This document shows, in pieces, positions 41,969 to 50,900 of a DNA stretch of 64,000 nucleotides; positions within the stretch are counted from its first letter, which is position 1, and every line of letters starts with the position of its first letter. The notes beneath the pieces are model-generated. The model saw only the letters and a program-made list of their open reading frames with translations. It did not search any database and was not told the DNA's origin. A program made the position numbers and the translations under genes. The DNA comes from CALVZT01 sp964368755 (GTDB lineage: Bacteria > Bacillota > Clostridia > Christensenellales > UBA1242), in the NCBI GenBank assembly GCA_964368755.1, contig CAYJCR010000001.1, positions 163,841 through 227,840 on the forward strand, read 5' to 3'.

Positions 41969-43461
41969 TGTTCTATCGCAAAAGAATGAATAAAAAGCCA
42001 AATAACCTTATCAAACTCAATTATTCGACATTTTCTAAAGGTATCAACTCTGATATTGACCCCAATATTATGTCTGTGAGAAGTGCAACGGCTTCTTACA
42101 ATTTTTTTTATAAAAGTGGTGCTTTGACACACGGCTATGGTTTTGATTTGTTACAAGTGCCAGTAGGGAATACAAGCGCTGTGCAAGGCTTAGAATATCC
42201 AGCCGGGAATATATCGTTCGAAGGAGCTTGGGTATTCAAGTTCTACAACACTACATATAACACATTCCAGAATAAAGTTGTGTTATATGGTAGCGATAAG
42301 AACTTGTATTGGTTCTGTGCTACACCAAGTTTAGACAACTTTGTACATCAGATGATTGTATCATCGTTTACTACTTGTCCCAATGCTGTCAATTATAGAC
42401 TCAATGACCAAGATGTAATCATATTTACATCCCCAACAGATGGTATGACTGTGTGGAATAGCAATCAAGCTCCATATGCTGTAACGACAGCTCCCAATAT
42501 CACTTCTATGTGTGTGCATTATGAGAGATTGTTCGCAACAGTTGATGGAGAGAAGAACGCTGTATGGTTTAGCCAAGATCTTGATCCAACGAACTGGGCA
42601 ATCAATGGCACAGGTGCTGGGTTTATTGAGATGCTTGATGAAAGAGGTTGTTTGAACAAAGTTATTAGTTTCTTGGATTATGTCTACATATTCCGAGACT
42701 ATGGTATCACAAGACTTACTGCTTATGCAGATGAGTCGGAGTTCAGCGTAGCGCATCTATTTTCTTCAAGTGGCAAGATATATAGCGAGACAGTAAGCAT
42801 CTGTGGTGACGTTGTGATGATGCTCACGGACAATGGTATATACTCGTTCAATGGTATATCAACTAACAAACTTGATATCAATATCGATAATATGCTCAAA
42901 GGTATCGACAACTCTATGGCAAAAGGTTGCTACTACAACGGCAAGTATTATCTTGCTCTCAGACTCAACTACGAAGATGATGCGATATTAGAAGAGAATA
43001 GGGCAGGTGGTTGTGTCAACAACAGTCTGCTTGCCATCGATGTGCAGAATGGAAGTTTTACTTTGTCAAGAGGTATGGATATTAGTTATCTATGTCCGAT
43101 ACTTACAAATGAGCAATCCAAACTGATATTTTGCTTGCGAGGTAGCGAGTCTACCAAGCTTGCGCAATTGAGTGAAAGTGGCAAGTACTTTGGTACCAAT
43201 CTTCCTAAGGCTTGGTATTCGCCAAAGAACGACCTAGGCTATCCCAATAAGACCAAAGTCATTCGCGATATCTATATCTCAACGAAGTATGCTTGTAGAG
43301 TAGATGTGCGTACCGAGAAGACGACCAAGTCATATACGGTTACGGCAGGAGAAAATAGACTAAGAGTCAATATAAGAGCAAATACTCTTGCTATTGACTT
43401 CCATAGCGATAATGACTTAGCTTATATCTCTCCACCAAAAGTTTATCTAGGACTGGTATAA
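41968..43461 (+). CDS. Phage tail hub/nozzle protein (P22 gp10 / T7 gp12-like)
   Basis: A 497-residue beta-rich protein resembling the beta-propeller nozzle of short-tailed phages. The opening STFSKGINSDIDPNIMSVRSA, the VNYRLNDQDVIIFTSPTDG blade, and the hallmark VWFSQDLDPTNW fit this family. Length is close to P22 gp10 (472). It would cap the portal-adaptor channel and carry fibres. No tape-measure or long-tail tube gene follows, supporting a short tail. GAAGGCGG precedes the ATG at 41968. Confidence 0.83.
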   Translation: MFYRKRMNKKPNNLIKLNYSTFSKGINSDIDPNIMSVRSATASYNFFYKSGALTHGYGFDLLQVPVGNTSAVQGLEYPAGNISFEGAWVFKFYNTTYNTFQNKVVLYGSDKNLYWFCATPSLDNFVHQMIVSSFTTCPNAVNYRLNDQDVIIFTSPTDGMTVWNSNQAPYAVTTAPNITSMCVHYERLFATVDGEKNAVWFSQDLDPTNWAINGTGAGFIEMLDERGCLNKVISFLDYVYIFRDYGITRLTAYADESEFSVAHLFSSSGKIYSETVSICGDVVMMLTDNGIYSFNGISTNKLDINIDNMLKGIDNSMAKGCYYNGKYYLALRLNYEDDAILEENRAGGCVNNSLLAIDVQNGSFTLSRGMDISYLCPILTNEQSKLIFCLRGSESTKLAQLSESGKYFGTNLPKAWYSPKNDLGYPNKTKVIRDIYISTKYACRVDVRTEKTTKSYTVTAGENRLRVNIRANTLAIDFHSDNDLAYISPPKVYLGLV

Positions 43462-43466
43462 AAATT

Positions 43467-45035
43467 ATGATAAATGATACAAAAAATACCAACTATGGTA
43501 AGATGGCATATCTTAAGACTCAAGAGATAGAAAAAAACTTAGGCAAGAACAAAATCAAAATAGATACTATTCAAACGGCAGTTAATACTTTGAACACTAC
43601 AGTAGGAGGTATTGATGATGCCGTCGAGAGTATCGAAGATTCTGTAAGTTCGTTACAGAGTACAGTAGACACATTGACAAGTAATATGACAAGCGCTCAA
43701 AGTTCTATTCAGACTTTGGAAGGTACTGTAACTGAACTACAGAATAGCTCAGGCTCTGGTTCTAGTGGTGGATATACAGAAGATGATTTCTTTATGTATG
43801 TCGACTGTGATACCTATACTACTGTATCGCGCAACTATTCTATGCCAGTCAATGTTCAAGTCGGTGGGACATATCATATATTTTGTAAGTTCAGAATATT
43901 TGATATATCTCAAAATGATACTTTTAGTTTTACTCTCAAAAAAGCTGACAAGACTATTCTTGTAGATAGCATTGATTTGACGAGTGGTCAAACATACGAT
44001 GGTAGTATTGACAAGATATTCTTGAATGCTGAAGAAGATCCAATTATTTATCTTATAATATCCTCAAGGACTGCTACAACTTTCAAAATAAAAAGTGTCA
44101 AATGGAATATACAGGGGAATGAAGCTTCCTTAACAAGGACACAAACTCCCACCATGGGCATTACTGCATACGGATTAAATACTTATCTTGTATATAGAAT
44201 TACAGACGGGGCTATTCAATACGAAGTCCAGAACTGGGGAAGTATTGCCTTGCCAGGATCTTTAGCTGATGTATATACCCCGAGTGTTTTTAGTGCAACT
44301 ACATATTATCAAATAATTGCGGCTAAATTGTTTTATCCAAAAGTTTATGATGCAACGACTTCAACTTATATAGACGGTAATAGATATTTGTTGTTAAAGA
44401 CAAGTCACAACAACTTAGTTTATCTCATTGATACGGAGAGTAATACTTCCAAGGCTATAACATCGAATTATAACTATGATTTTAGTTATGTTCTTTGTAA
44501 GAATACGGGTTATAACATATATTTGTTAACATTCGAAAGAAACAATAACTCTCCAAGAATAAGATTGACAAGGTGGTTGAATACCACTCAAAAATACTAT
44601 TGCAATATAGGAGCTACCAAAGTGCCAAACATTGCAAATGTTACTCAAGTACTTTTACCAGAATGCTTGGCATCAGGTGGACTTAATCTTCCGAGAGGTA
44701 TATGTATATTCTTACTAGAAAGCAATGTAGTGCGTTGGGTAAAAGATTTTGTTAATTATGCTAATATGACAGTTGAAGATCTTCTATGCAATGGAGCTCA
44801 AATTACTGGAACCAGGATCTATGTTCAGTATGGAGCTGACAATTTGATAGTACTTCATGCCAAAGAAGGTAATTTGTGGAAAATGTACTATATACAATAC
44901 TATCCTGCAACAAGTGAATATGTAGCAACTCAGCTTGATCCGGTAGAACATGATATGGATAATATCCTTTATCATAATAGCCGAAATTATTTGTATGAAA
45001 AAGATGAAAATGTCTACTATGAGGACTTCAATTGA
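43467..45035 (+). CDS. Phage fibre / receptor-binding protein (candidate)
   Basis: A 522-residue protein. The first 95 residues are a heptad-repeat coiled coil (IQTAVNTLNTTVGGIDDAV, SVSSLQSTVDTLTSN), as in trimeric fibre stalks. A flexible SGSGSSGG linker leads to about 420 residues of beta-rich sequence with repeating blade-like units, likely the receptor-binding head. No chaperone domain or known glycan-hydrolase motif is seen. It starts six bases after the hub gene with only a weak ribosome site, so its translation may depend on coupling to the hub gene. Confidence 0.75.
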   Translation: MINDTKNTNYGKMAYLKTQEIEKNLGKNKIKIDTIQTAVNTLNTTVGGIDDAVESIEDSVSSLQSTVDTLTSNMTSAQSSIQTLEGTVTELQNSSGSGSSGGYTEDDFFMYVDCDTYTTVSRNYSMPVNVQVGGTYHIFCKFRIFDISQNDTFSFTLKKADKTILVDSIDLTSGQTYDGSIDKIFLNAEEDPIIYLIISSRTATTFKIKSVKWNIQGNEASLTRTQTPTMGITAYGLNTYLVYRITDGAIQYEVQNWGSIALPGSLADVYTPSVFSATTYYQIIAAKLFYPKVYDATTSTYIDGNRYLLLKTSHNNLVYLIDTESNTSKAITSNYNYDFSYVLCKNTGYNIYLLTFERNNNSPRIRLTRWLNTTQKYYCNIGATKVPNIANVTQVLLPECLASGGLNLPRGICIFLLESNVVRWVKDFVNYANMTVEDLLCNGAQITGTRIYVQYGADNLIVLHAKEGNLWKMYYIQYYPATSEYVATQLDPVEHDMDNILYHNSRNYLYEKDENVYYEDFN

Positions 45036-45111
45036 TATGGAAAAAGATAGAAATCTCAAAAACTACTTTTTGCAACGTAATCTAAGAATAAATAAATATG
45101 GAGGAAGGAAT

Positions 45112-46068
45112 ATGTATCAGTATAAGTTCACCGAAGACGAAGAAAAACGTATCAAATCTAACCTTGATGAGCCGAAGACATCTACTCAAACAAGTATTAT
45201 TGATGGATTCGATGAAATTGATAAAAAATACAAGGTTGATACATCAGTAACACCAACTGATAATGAGCTAAATCTCAAGAAACTTGATGATATAGTCATT
45301 GATAATGAAAAGATCAAGGATATAGCAACAAAAGAATTGGAAAGCGAAAGGCAAGCTACTATTGATAGTATTGAAAGCAAAGCTTCAAGCAAGCATAAGG
45401 ACCTAGAGAATACTATTCAAAGCAAAAAAGACGATGCGACTATCCAGAAGGAAACTATAGAGAATCTATATCAAGCCAAAAAAGAGAATATCAGCGACGA
45501 AGCATTGAGGCGTGGACTTGCGAGATCTAGTATCGTTATCAATGAGATAGAAGCATTTGATCAAGACAAAATCAATGAGTTAATCAAAGTTGACAAAGAA
45601 TTGTCGGCTTCAATAAGTGCTCTCAATGGTGAGATTGATGCGCTCAAAACAGAGAAAGAATCTGCTTTGTCAAATTATGATATCTCATACGCTGCAACCC
45701 TTAATAAGAAGATTAACGACTTGACATCTGAGCTTGCTTCTAAGCAAGAAGAGGTTGTTAAGTATAACAATTCTATTATGGAGAAAGAAGCTGAGTATAG
45801 AGCAAAAGTTGATAAGCAGAATGCAAGTACAACGAGCAAAAATATTTCTGATCAGTTGGATCTTGCTAAGTTCGTCAATCAATATGGAGAAGAGTCTCTC
45901 AATGCTATTAAGTATGAAGAAAAATACAATGTTGCTTTGGATTACTTCAACAATCTCAGCCGATTGGATGCAATGAATGAACTTAAAGGCAATGCAGAGT
46001 ATTACAAAAATCAGCTAGGGAATAGATACTACAATCTTGTTGCTGTTATGAATAACAGGAGGAACTAG
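45112..46068 (+). CDS. Coiled-coil virion-cassette protein (candidate ejection protein)
   Basis: A 318-residue, highly charged, mainly helical protein. Long heptad stretches (ASKHKDLENTIQSKKDDATI; VDKELSASISALNGEIDALK) flank a GLARSSIVINEIE segment. Such helix-rich proteins with an ARSSI-like motif after the tail genes are often internal virion or ejection proteins in podoviruses; this is inference. The ATG at 45112 is chosen for its excellent GGAGGAAGG. The frame is open further upstream, and an ATG at 45037, two bases after the fibre stop, is an alternative start. Confidence 0.68.
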   Translation: MYQYKFTEDEEKRIKSNLDEPKTSTQTSIIDGFDEIDKKYKVDTSVTPTDNELNLKKLDDIVIDNEKIKDIATKELESERQATIDSIESKASSKHKDLENTIQSKKDDATIQKETIENLYQAKKENISDEALRRGLARSSIVINEIEAFDQDKINELIKVDKELSASISALNGEIDALKTEKESALSNYDISYAATLNKKINDLTSELASKQEEVVKYNNSIMEKEAEYRAKVDKQNASTTSKNISDQLDLAKFVNQYGEESLNAIKYEEKYNVALDYFNNLSRLDAMNELKGNAEYYKNQLGNRYYNLVAVMNNRRN

Positions 46069-46069
46069 T

Positions 46070-46339
46070 ATGTGGGAAGAGATACTCAAACTCGCAATAA
46101 GCAACGGCTTGTGGGCTGTTTTGTTTGTAGGATTACTAATATTTCAGCTTAAAGATAGCAATGCGAGAGAAAAGAAGTATCAGGCAACTATCAACAAACT
46201 CAATGAGCACCTTACGGTTGTTAACGATCTCAAAAATGATATCAATGACATCAAAGAGGTTATTCTTATAAAGAATAAAAGGAGTACAAAGAATGAAAAA
46301 TCTAAAGAAAAATCTGAAGAGTTACAAGTTCTGGGTTAG
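46070..46339 (+). CDS. BhlA/UviB-like holin candidate
   Basis: An 89-residue protein with one N-terminal membrane helix (about 8-28, ISNGLWAVLFVGLLIFQL) and a charged coiled-coil tail (KKYQATINKLNEHLTVVNDL), the layout of BhlA/UviB-type holin-like proteins, which release bacteriocins or phage lysins. GGAGGAACTAGT precedes the ATG, two bases after the preceding stop. It overlaps the second holin-like gene by 47 bases. No endolysin gene accompanies the pair. Confidence 0.82.
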   Translation: MWEEILKLAISNGLWAVLFVGLLIFQLKDSNAREKKYQATINKLNEHLTVVNDLKNDINDIKEVILIKNKRSTKNEKSKEKSEELQVLG

Positions 46340-46544
46340 TATATCTGCAAGTATTGTGATACTTGTGGAGATACTTAGCAAAATATTTGGCTTCTTAATT
46401 GATAGAGTTGTAATGATAAGTTTATTGTCGGCAATATGTATGATCTTAATAATGCTTGGAGTTATATCTGACAAGGATAATACATCTAGCGAAGAGATTG
46501 CAGATGATATAGAAGATACTTTGAATAAGGATGACAAACAATAG
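46293..46544 (+). CDS. Small phage holin (phi LC3-like)
   Basis: An 83-residue protein with a basic N-terminus (KNLKKNLKSYKFW), two closely spaced membrane helices (about 15-33 and 40-60) and an acidic tail (SEEIADDIEDTLNKDD), typical of small Firmicutes phage holins. AAAAGGAGTACAAAGA precedes the ATG. It is the last gene of the cassette, before a strong terminator. Normally an amidase or lysozyme gene follows; here rnpB follows instead. Confidence 0.84.
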   Translation: MKNLKKNLKSYKFWVSISASIVILVEILSKIFGFLIDRVVMISLLSAICMILIMLGVISDKDNTSSEEIADDIEDTLNKDDKQ

Positions 46545-46555
46545 TTTGACAAAGA

Positions 46556-46586
46556 ACCATCAGTAACAAAACTGATGGTTTTTTTA
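46556..46586 (+). terminator. Terminator of the phage cassette
   Basis: ACCATCAGT (46556-46564) and ACTGATGGT (46571-46579) form a perfect 9-bp stem, followed by T7. Confidence 0.9.
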
Positions 46587-46603
46587 TTGTCGACTTATCA
46601 TAC

Positions 46604-46632
46604 TTGACAAAGAGTGCCAGATGGATTATAAT
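46604..46632 (+). promoter_or_regulatory. rnpB promoter
   Basis: TTGACA (46604-46609), 17-nt spacer, TATAAT (46627-46632): both elements match consensus exactly. The predicted start at 46639 coincides with the 5' end of the P1 stem of RNase P RNA. Confidence 0.92.
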
Positions 46633-46638
46633 GTCATC

Positions 46639-46980
46639 GTTAGCTAGTCAGATGGTCGCAGTATAGACTTTGTTGTCTATAATGAGGAAAGTCCGGGCTC
46701 CATAGAGCAGGGTGCTGGGTAACTCCCAGTGAAGGCAACTTCAAGGAAAGTGCAACAGAAATAGACCGCCATAATTTATGGTAAGGATGGAAAGGCGAGG
46801 TAAGAGCTCACCGATCGGTTGGTGACAATCGATGCCCTGTAAACCCCACCTGGTGCAAGATTAAAAGGACCACATTAGTTGCTCGCTAGGTTCTTAAAAG
46901 TATCGCTTGAGCTATCTGGCAACAGATAGCCTAGATAGATGACCATCTAATACAGAACTCGGCTTATAGATTAGTCTAAC
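46639..46980 (+). ncRNA. rnpB: RNase P RNA component
   Basis: About 342 nt. The conserved core is clear: GAGGAAAGTCCGGGCTCC near 46684, GGTAAGGATGGAAAGGCGAG near 46780, and the 3' ACAGAACTCGGCTTATAG near 46951. The 5' end GTTAGCTAGTC pairs with the 3' GATTAGTCTAAC (one bulged T, one G-U) to give P1. The RNA cuts tRNA precursors at their 5' end together with RnpA. Whether it is the A or B structural class was not resolved by hand folding. Confidence 0.93.
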
Positions 46981-46990
46981 ACCATATGTG

Positions 46991-47013
46991 TTGTCTATCA
47001 CTATTATAGACAA
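46991..47013 (+). terminator. Possible rnpB 3' hairpin
   Basis: TTGTCTAT (46991-46998) and ATAGACAA (47006-47013) form an 8-bp perfect stem ten bases after P1. It lacks a clear T run, so it is either a weak terminator or a processing/stability element. Confidence 0.5.
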
Positions 47014-47109
47014 CAATGCTAGTCCCAATGATTATTTTGTAGACTGACTGGACGGACAATAATAATACAAAGTAATCATTTTTATTTTGTCAAATGCAAG
47101 TTAAATTGT

Positions 47110-47138
47110 TTGCTATAAATAGTTTTATTGTGTATAAT
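47110..47138 (+). promoter_or_regulatory. Promoter of the membrane protein gene
   Basis: TTGCTA (47110-47115), 17-nt spacer, TATAAT (47133-47138). A leader of about 60 nt follows, with AGGGGAGTGAG as ribosome site. Confidence 0.7.
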
Positions 47139-47204
47139 GTTACATAAGTAATGAATATATTTGGTGAGTGAGCCAATTAAATATACTAAGGGGAGTGAGA
47201 ATCT

Positions 47205-48149
47205 ATGATGTTCAAAAATTCAGTTAGACTTCTACTAACTAATTTTTCTACCGTATGGAAATTACTATTGTATTACTGTATCTGCTTTATAGTTACAGTT
47301 GCTATTTGTGTTCCTATTGCTAGCCCTATTATATCTAAGTTGACTGCTGCTGGAGTATTCAACGATATCAATACTGTTTTTACTTCTATTTTTCGTGATC
47401 CACCAGCAATGATAACTGCTTTTAATTCAGCAGTTGATAATACTGCAATGGTTTTTAGTAGCAATGCATCTGTATTTGTATGGAATTATGTTGGGCTTGC
47501 TTTTGTACTATGCGTATTTGTTCCTTTTGTATTTGGACTTGCTGAGCTTGCTGTATGCGAGACAATATATGGTTTTATGTCAAGCAACACTCAATACGGA
47601 TTCACTGCAAGTTTTATCAAGAACTTCGGCAAATCAGTCTTGTTGCAATTGGTTAAACTTATCATCATCGTCCCAATGAATTTACTTATCTTTGGGGTAT
47701 TCGTTGGTATAATAAAGCTCATAATAATGGGTGGTATTGTCAACATACTTGGCTCATTCATAGTATTTGTCCTCGCGCTTATTATTATAGCTATCAAGCA
47801 AGCATTGTTCTGCAATTGGGTTCCAGCAATGGTTGTCCAAGATGTCGGACCTTTTGCTTCGCTTAAGAAGGGTATAAGTATCTCATGTAGGAATTATCTA
47901 CCATTGTTGTCAACAACGGTTGCGTTTGTATTAGCTGCAATGGTATTCAATATTTTCTTCGGAATATTTAGTTTTGGCACATGCTTATTTATAACATTGC
48001 CACTTACCATACTTGTTTATTCGACATTCCATATGGTATCGTATTTTACATGTCAAGGTATGAGATATTATGCATACTCTGATATGGTCATATCTCCTGT
48101 CACTTTGGAGCAACGTGATAAGATTGATAAGACAAAATATCTTCTCTAG
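47205..48149 (+). CDS. Polytopic membrane protein, unknown function
   Basis: A 314-residue integral membrane protein with about six hydrophobic segments (for example LLLYYCICFIVTVAICVPIAS, VGLAFVLCVFVPFVFGLAEL, IVNILGSFIVFVLALIIIA, LLSTTVAFVLAAMVFNIFFG). It has no transporter signature I recognise. Two segments contain the helix-Gly pattern seen in DUF975- or glycerophosphodiesterase-type membrane domains, but this is weak. The C-terminus is a short charged cytoplasmic tail (LEQRDKIDKTKY). Two adjacent ATGs (47205 and 47208) are possible starts. Confidence 0.78.
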   Translation: MMFKNSVRLLLTNFSTVWKLLLYYCICFIVTVAICVPIASPIISKLTAAGVFNDINTVFTSIFRDPPAMITAFNSAVDNTAMVFSSNASVFVWNYVGLAFVLCVFVPFVFGLAELAVCETIYGFMSSNTQYGFTASFIKNFGKSVLLQLVKLIIIVPMNLLIFGVFVGIIKLIIMGGIVNILGSFIVFVLALIIIAIKQALFCNWVPAMVVQDVGPFASLKKGISISCRNYLPLLSTTVAFVLAAMVFNIFFGIFSFGTCLFITLPLTILVYSTFHMVSYFTCQGMRYYAYSDMVISPVTLEQRDKIDKTKYLL

Positions 48150-48354
48150 GATTATCTACGTGAAGTATTATGTTGGGGCTAATTGGGGAATACCAGAGCC
48201 TTAACTTGATTTAGGATTTTTTTGGAAGCACTACTTTCAATTGAATATATACATAAGAATCTAACATTGAGACAATAGCACTTGCTACATTTTTTTGGCT
48301 ATGCAATATTTTTCGATGTTAGTTAGGGTGTAACAAATATATAAGGAGGCTATT

Positions 48355-50115
48355 ATGCCAGAAAACGAAGATTTTGAAATAGAAAATCAACAACAAATTA
48401 TGCCAATGCATAGACAGGTTCTTGTTAATCCAAATGCAAATAGGCAGAAACAAAACAAAAAACAAGATAACGTCAAGATTATGTTCTTGGGTGGTGTCGG
48501 AGAGATAGGTAAGAATATGACCGTCATAGAATATCAGAATGATATCATTGTGATAGACTGTGGACTTGCTTTTCCTACTGAGGAGATGCCGGGTATCGAC
48601 TTGGTTGTCCCTGATATAACATACCTTATCAACAATAAGGAGAAAATCAGAGGTATATTCCTAACTCACGGACATGAAGACCATATAGGTGGACTTCCAT
48701 ATGTTCTCAATGATATCAAAGCAACTCTGTATGGAACAAGACTTACATTGGGACTTGTGGAGAACAAACTCAAAGAGTTCAAGAATATCAAAGCAAAGGC
48801 TGTTAGTATCAAAGCAGGTATGACAGTCAAAGCTGGCAACTTCAAGATAGAGTTCATAAGAGTTACTCACTCTATTGCAGGTGCCGTAGCACTTGCTATT
48901 ACTACACCAGTCGGTGTTATCATACACTCTGGCGACTTCAAAGTTGACTTTACTCCAATAGACGGAGAAGCTATTGACTTGAAGAGATTTGCCGACTATG
49001 GTCGTAAAGGCGTGCTATTGCTAATGTGTGAGAGTACCAATGCCGAGAGACCGGGTTTCTCTATGAGTGAGAGATCAGTCGGTAAGACATTGGACGAACT
49101 TATTGGTAACCTCAAAGATAAGAGAATATTGGTAGCAACATTTGCATCTAATATCCACAGATTGCAACAGATTATGGATCTTGCTGTTAAGTACAAGAGG
49201 AAGATTGCCTTCTCTGGAAGAAGTATGATCAACGTGTCTGAGACAGCACTCAAACTCGGTGAGCTACACTTTGATAGAGAGAATATCATTGATATAGACA
49301 AGATTGACAAGTTCGCAGACAAAGAACTTATCATCATTACAACAGGAAGCCAAGGCGAAGCTATGAGTGCATTGACACGTATGGCAACCGATGATTTCGG
49401 CAAAGTACACCTTGGAGATAATGATGTTGTTATTATATCTGCAAGCCCAATCCCAGGCAATGAGAAGGCTATCAATACTGTTATCAACAACTTGTTCCGT
49501 AAGAATGTTGATGTAATATATAGCGAACTTGCTGATGTCCATGTATCAGGACATGCTTATCAAGAAGAACTTAAGCTTATCCACAACCTTGTTCAGCCAA
49601 AGTACTTTATACCAGTGCATGGTGAGTATAAGCATATGAAACGTCATCAATACCTTGCTCTAGGAATGGGTATGGAAGAACGTAATATCATCATACCTGA
49701 TATCGGTATGCAAGTAGAAGTAAGTGACAATTTCTTTGCTCGTACAGGCTCAGTTCCAGCTGGTCAAAGGCTTGTTGATGGTACAGGACTTGGAGATATG
49801 TCAAGTGTAGTACTTAGAGATAGGGCATTGCTTAGCGAAGAAGGCTTGTGTGTTGTTGTACTTGGATTGTCTAGTCTAAGCAGTGAGATAGTATCAGGTC
49901 CAGAGATTATATCTAGAGGATTTATCTATCAAGAAGAAGCAAGCGAGCTAATAACCGAAGCCAAAGACGTTGTCTTACATTCTCTCAAAGGTATTGATAT
50001 CAAAGATATGGATATCAATTCTGTCAAGATGATTGTGAAAAAAGCCCTTGCAGGATACTTCTTCAAGAAGACAAAGCGTAGACCAATGATATTGACAATA
50101 ATATACGAAAGTTAG
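48355..50115 (+). CDS. Ribonuclease J
   Basis: A 586-residue metallo-beta-lactamase/beta-CASP nuclease with 5'-3' exo- and endonuclease activity in mRNA decay and rRNA maturation. The zinc site motif LTHGHEDHIGG, the later IHSGDFKVD and the beta-CASP motifs (SGRSMINVSETA, TGSQGEAMSALTRMA, HVSGHAYQEELKL, PVHGEYKHMKRH) are complete. The first 40 residues are a polar, Gln/Asn-rich tail that many RNase J proteins lack. AAGGAGGCTATT precedes the ATG. Whether it is J1 or J2 cannot be told. Confidence 0.96.
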   Translation: MPENEDFEIENQQQIMPMHRQVLVNPNANRQKQNKKQDNVKIMFLGGVGEIGKNMTVIEYQNDIIVIDCGLAFPTEEMPGIDLVVPDITYLINNKEKIRGIFLTHGHEDHIGGLPYVLNDIKATLYGTRLTLGLVENKLKEFKNIKAKAVSIKAGMTVKAGNFKIEFIRVTHSIAGAVALAITTPVGVIIHSGDFKVDFTPIDGEAIDLKRFADYGRKGVLLLMCESTNAERPGFSMSERSVGKTLDELIGNLKDKRILVATFASNIHRLQQIMDLAVKYKRKIAFSGRSMINVSETALKLGELHFDRENIIDIDKIDKFADKELIIITTGSQGEAMSALTRMATDDFGKVHLGDNDVVIISASPIPGNEKAINTVINNLFRKNVDVIYSELADVHVSGHAYQEELKLIHNLVQPKYFIPVHGEYKHMKRHQYLALGMGMEERNIIIPDIGMQVEVSDNFFARTGSVPAGQRLVDGTGLGDMSSVVLRDRALLSEEGLCVVVLGLSSLSSEIVSGPEIISRGFIYQEEASELITEAKDVVLHSLKGIDIKDMDINSVKMIVKKALAGYFFKKTKRRPMILTIIYES

Positions 50116-50122
50116 TATCTTT

Positions 50123-50155
50123 ACAGTCCTAGTTACAAAACTAGGGCTGTTTTTA
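50123..50155 (+). terminator. RNase J terminator
   Basis: ACAGTCCTAGTT (50123-50134) and AACTAGGGCTGT (50139-50150) form a 12-bp stem with one G-U pair and a 4-nt loop, followed by TTTTATT. Confidence 0.9.
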
Positions 50156-50240
50156 TTGATTTTGCTACAACAACGCTTATTTGCTTATCAAAATCAAAAA
50201 CATATGATATACTCATGATGAATACTATTAAAGGAAAGTT

Positions 50241-50858
50241 ATGGATTCGAGATACTTACAACCAAATTCAGTTGTACAACAATTATGTAATGTCAAGAAC
50301 TTTGCAAGAGAGAACTATATCCCTGTATTGCTAGATCCATCAGCCAATATTCTTGCCAATTACGTCAAAGTAAACCAACCATCCCGAATATTGGAGATAG
50401 GTACGGCAATAGGATATTCTGGTACGATTATGCTTCTCAATAGTCCCAATTCGGCATTGACGACCGTAGAGATAGATGATAAGTCATACGAGAGAGCAAA
50501 GGTCAATTTTGCCGAATACAAAGTCTTGGACAGGGTAGAGCAACACCTTTGCGATGCCTATGAATATATCATATCACATCAGCAAGAGAAGTTTGATTTG
50601 ATATTCTTAGATGGGCCCAAGGGACAGTATGTTAGATACCTACCTTATCTTCTAGATATGTTATCGGACAACGGTTGCATGATAGCAGACAATGTTTTGT
50701 TCAAAGGCATGGTTAGGGGTGAAGATAAGGTGCCTCACAAGCACCGAACAATTGTAATGAACTTACGTAAGTTTATTAGTGAAATAGAGTCCAATAAGTT
50801 ACTAGTAAGTGAACTTGTAGACATAGGTGATGGCATAATGTTTATTACCAAAGCATAG
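50241..50858 (+). CDS. trmR: O-methyltransferase TrmR-like (tRNA 5-hydroxyuridine methyltransferase)
   Basis: A 205-residue SAM-dependent O-methyltransferase. The SAM loop is ILEIGTAIGYSG, the acidic ribose contact is TTVEIDD, and FDLIFLDGPKGQY plus MIADNVLFKG carry the metal-binding acids. It resembles Bacillus YrrM (TrmR), which methylates 5-hydroxyuridine at tRNA position 34. The next gene is a U32 peptidase family protein (TrhP type), and the two neighbour each other in Bacillus as well, which supports the assignment. AAAGGAAAGTT precedes the ATG. Confidence 0.87.
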   Translation: MDSRYLQPNSVVQQLCNVKNFARENYIPVLLDPSANILANYVKVNQPSRILEIGTAIGYSGTIMLLNSPNSALTTVEIDDKSYERAKVNFAEYKVLDRVEQHLCDAYEYIISHQQEKFDLIFLDGPKGQYVRYLPYLLDMLSDNGCMIADNVLFKGMVRGEDKVPHKHRTIVMNLRKFISEIESNKLLVSELVDIGDGIMFITKA

Positions 50859-50900
50859 TACTATGCAAACTACAATAGATTAAGTTTTTATGGAGAAAAT

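Larger units (their letters stand above)
35228..46544 (+). mobile_element. Short-tailed-phage virion gene cassette (prophage remnant, satellite or gene-transfer-agent-like)
   Basis: Thirteen co-oriented genes, tightly spaced, encode DNA packaging, head, connector, hub, fibre and holin-like proteins in the usual podovirus order. All frames look intact. No integrase, excisionase, repressor, replication gene, endolysin, tape measure or convincing attachment site is seen within the cassette or its flanks. It ends at an intrinsic terminator 23 bases before the rnpB promoter. Word use looks like that of the host genes. Confidence 0.85.

Noticed and set aside
46639..46980. rnpB as the attachment site of the phage cassette
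   Set aside because: rnpB is complete with its own promoter, and I found no duplicated rnpB 3' segment at the other side of the cassette.
48150..48354. Possible small RNA or riboswitch before the RNase J gene
   Set aside because: This 205-bp stretch shows no strong hairpin, promoter or conserved motif that I could support.
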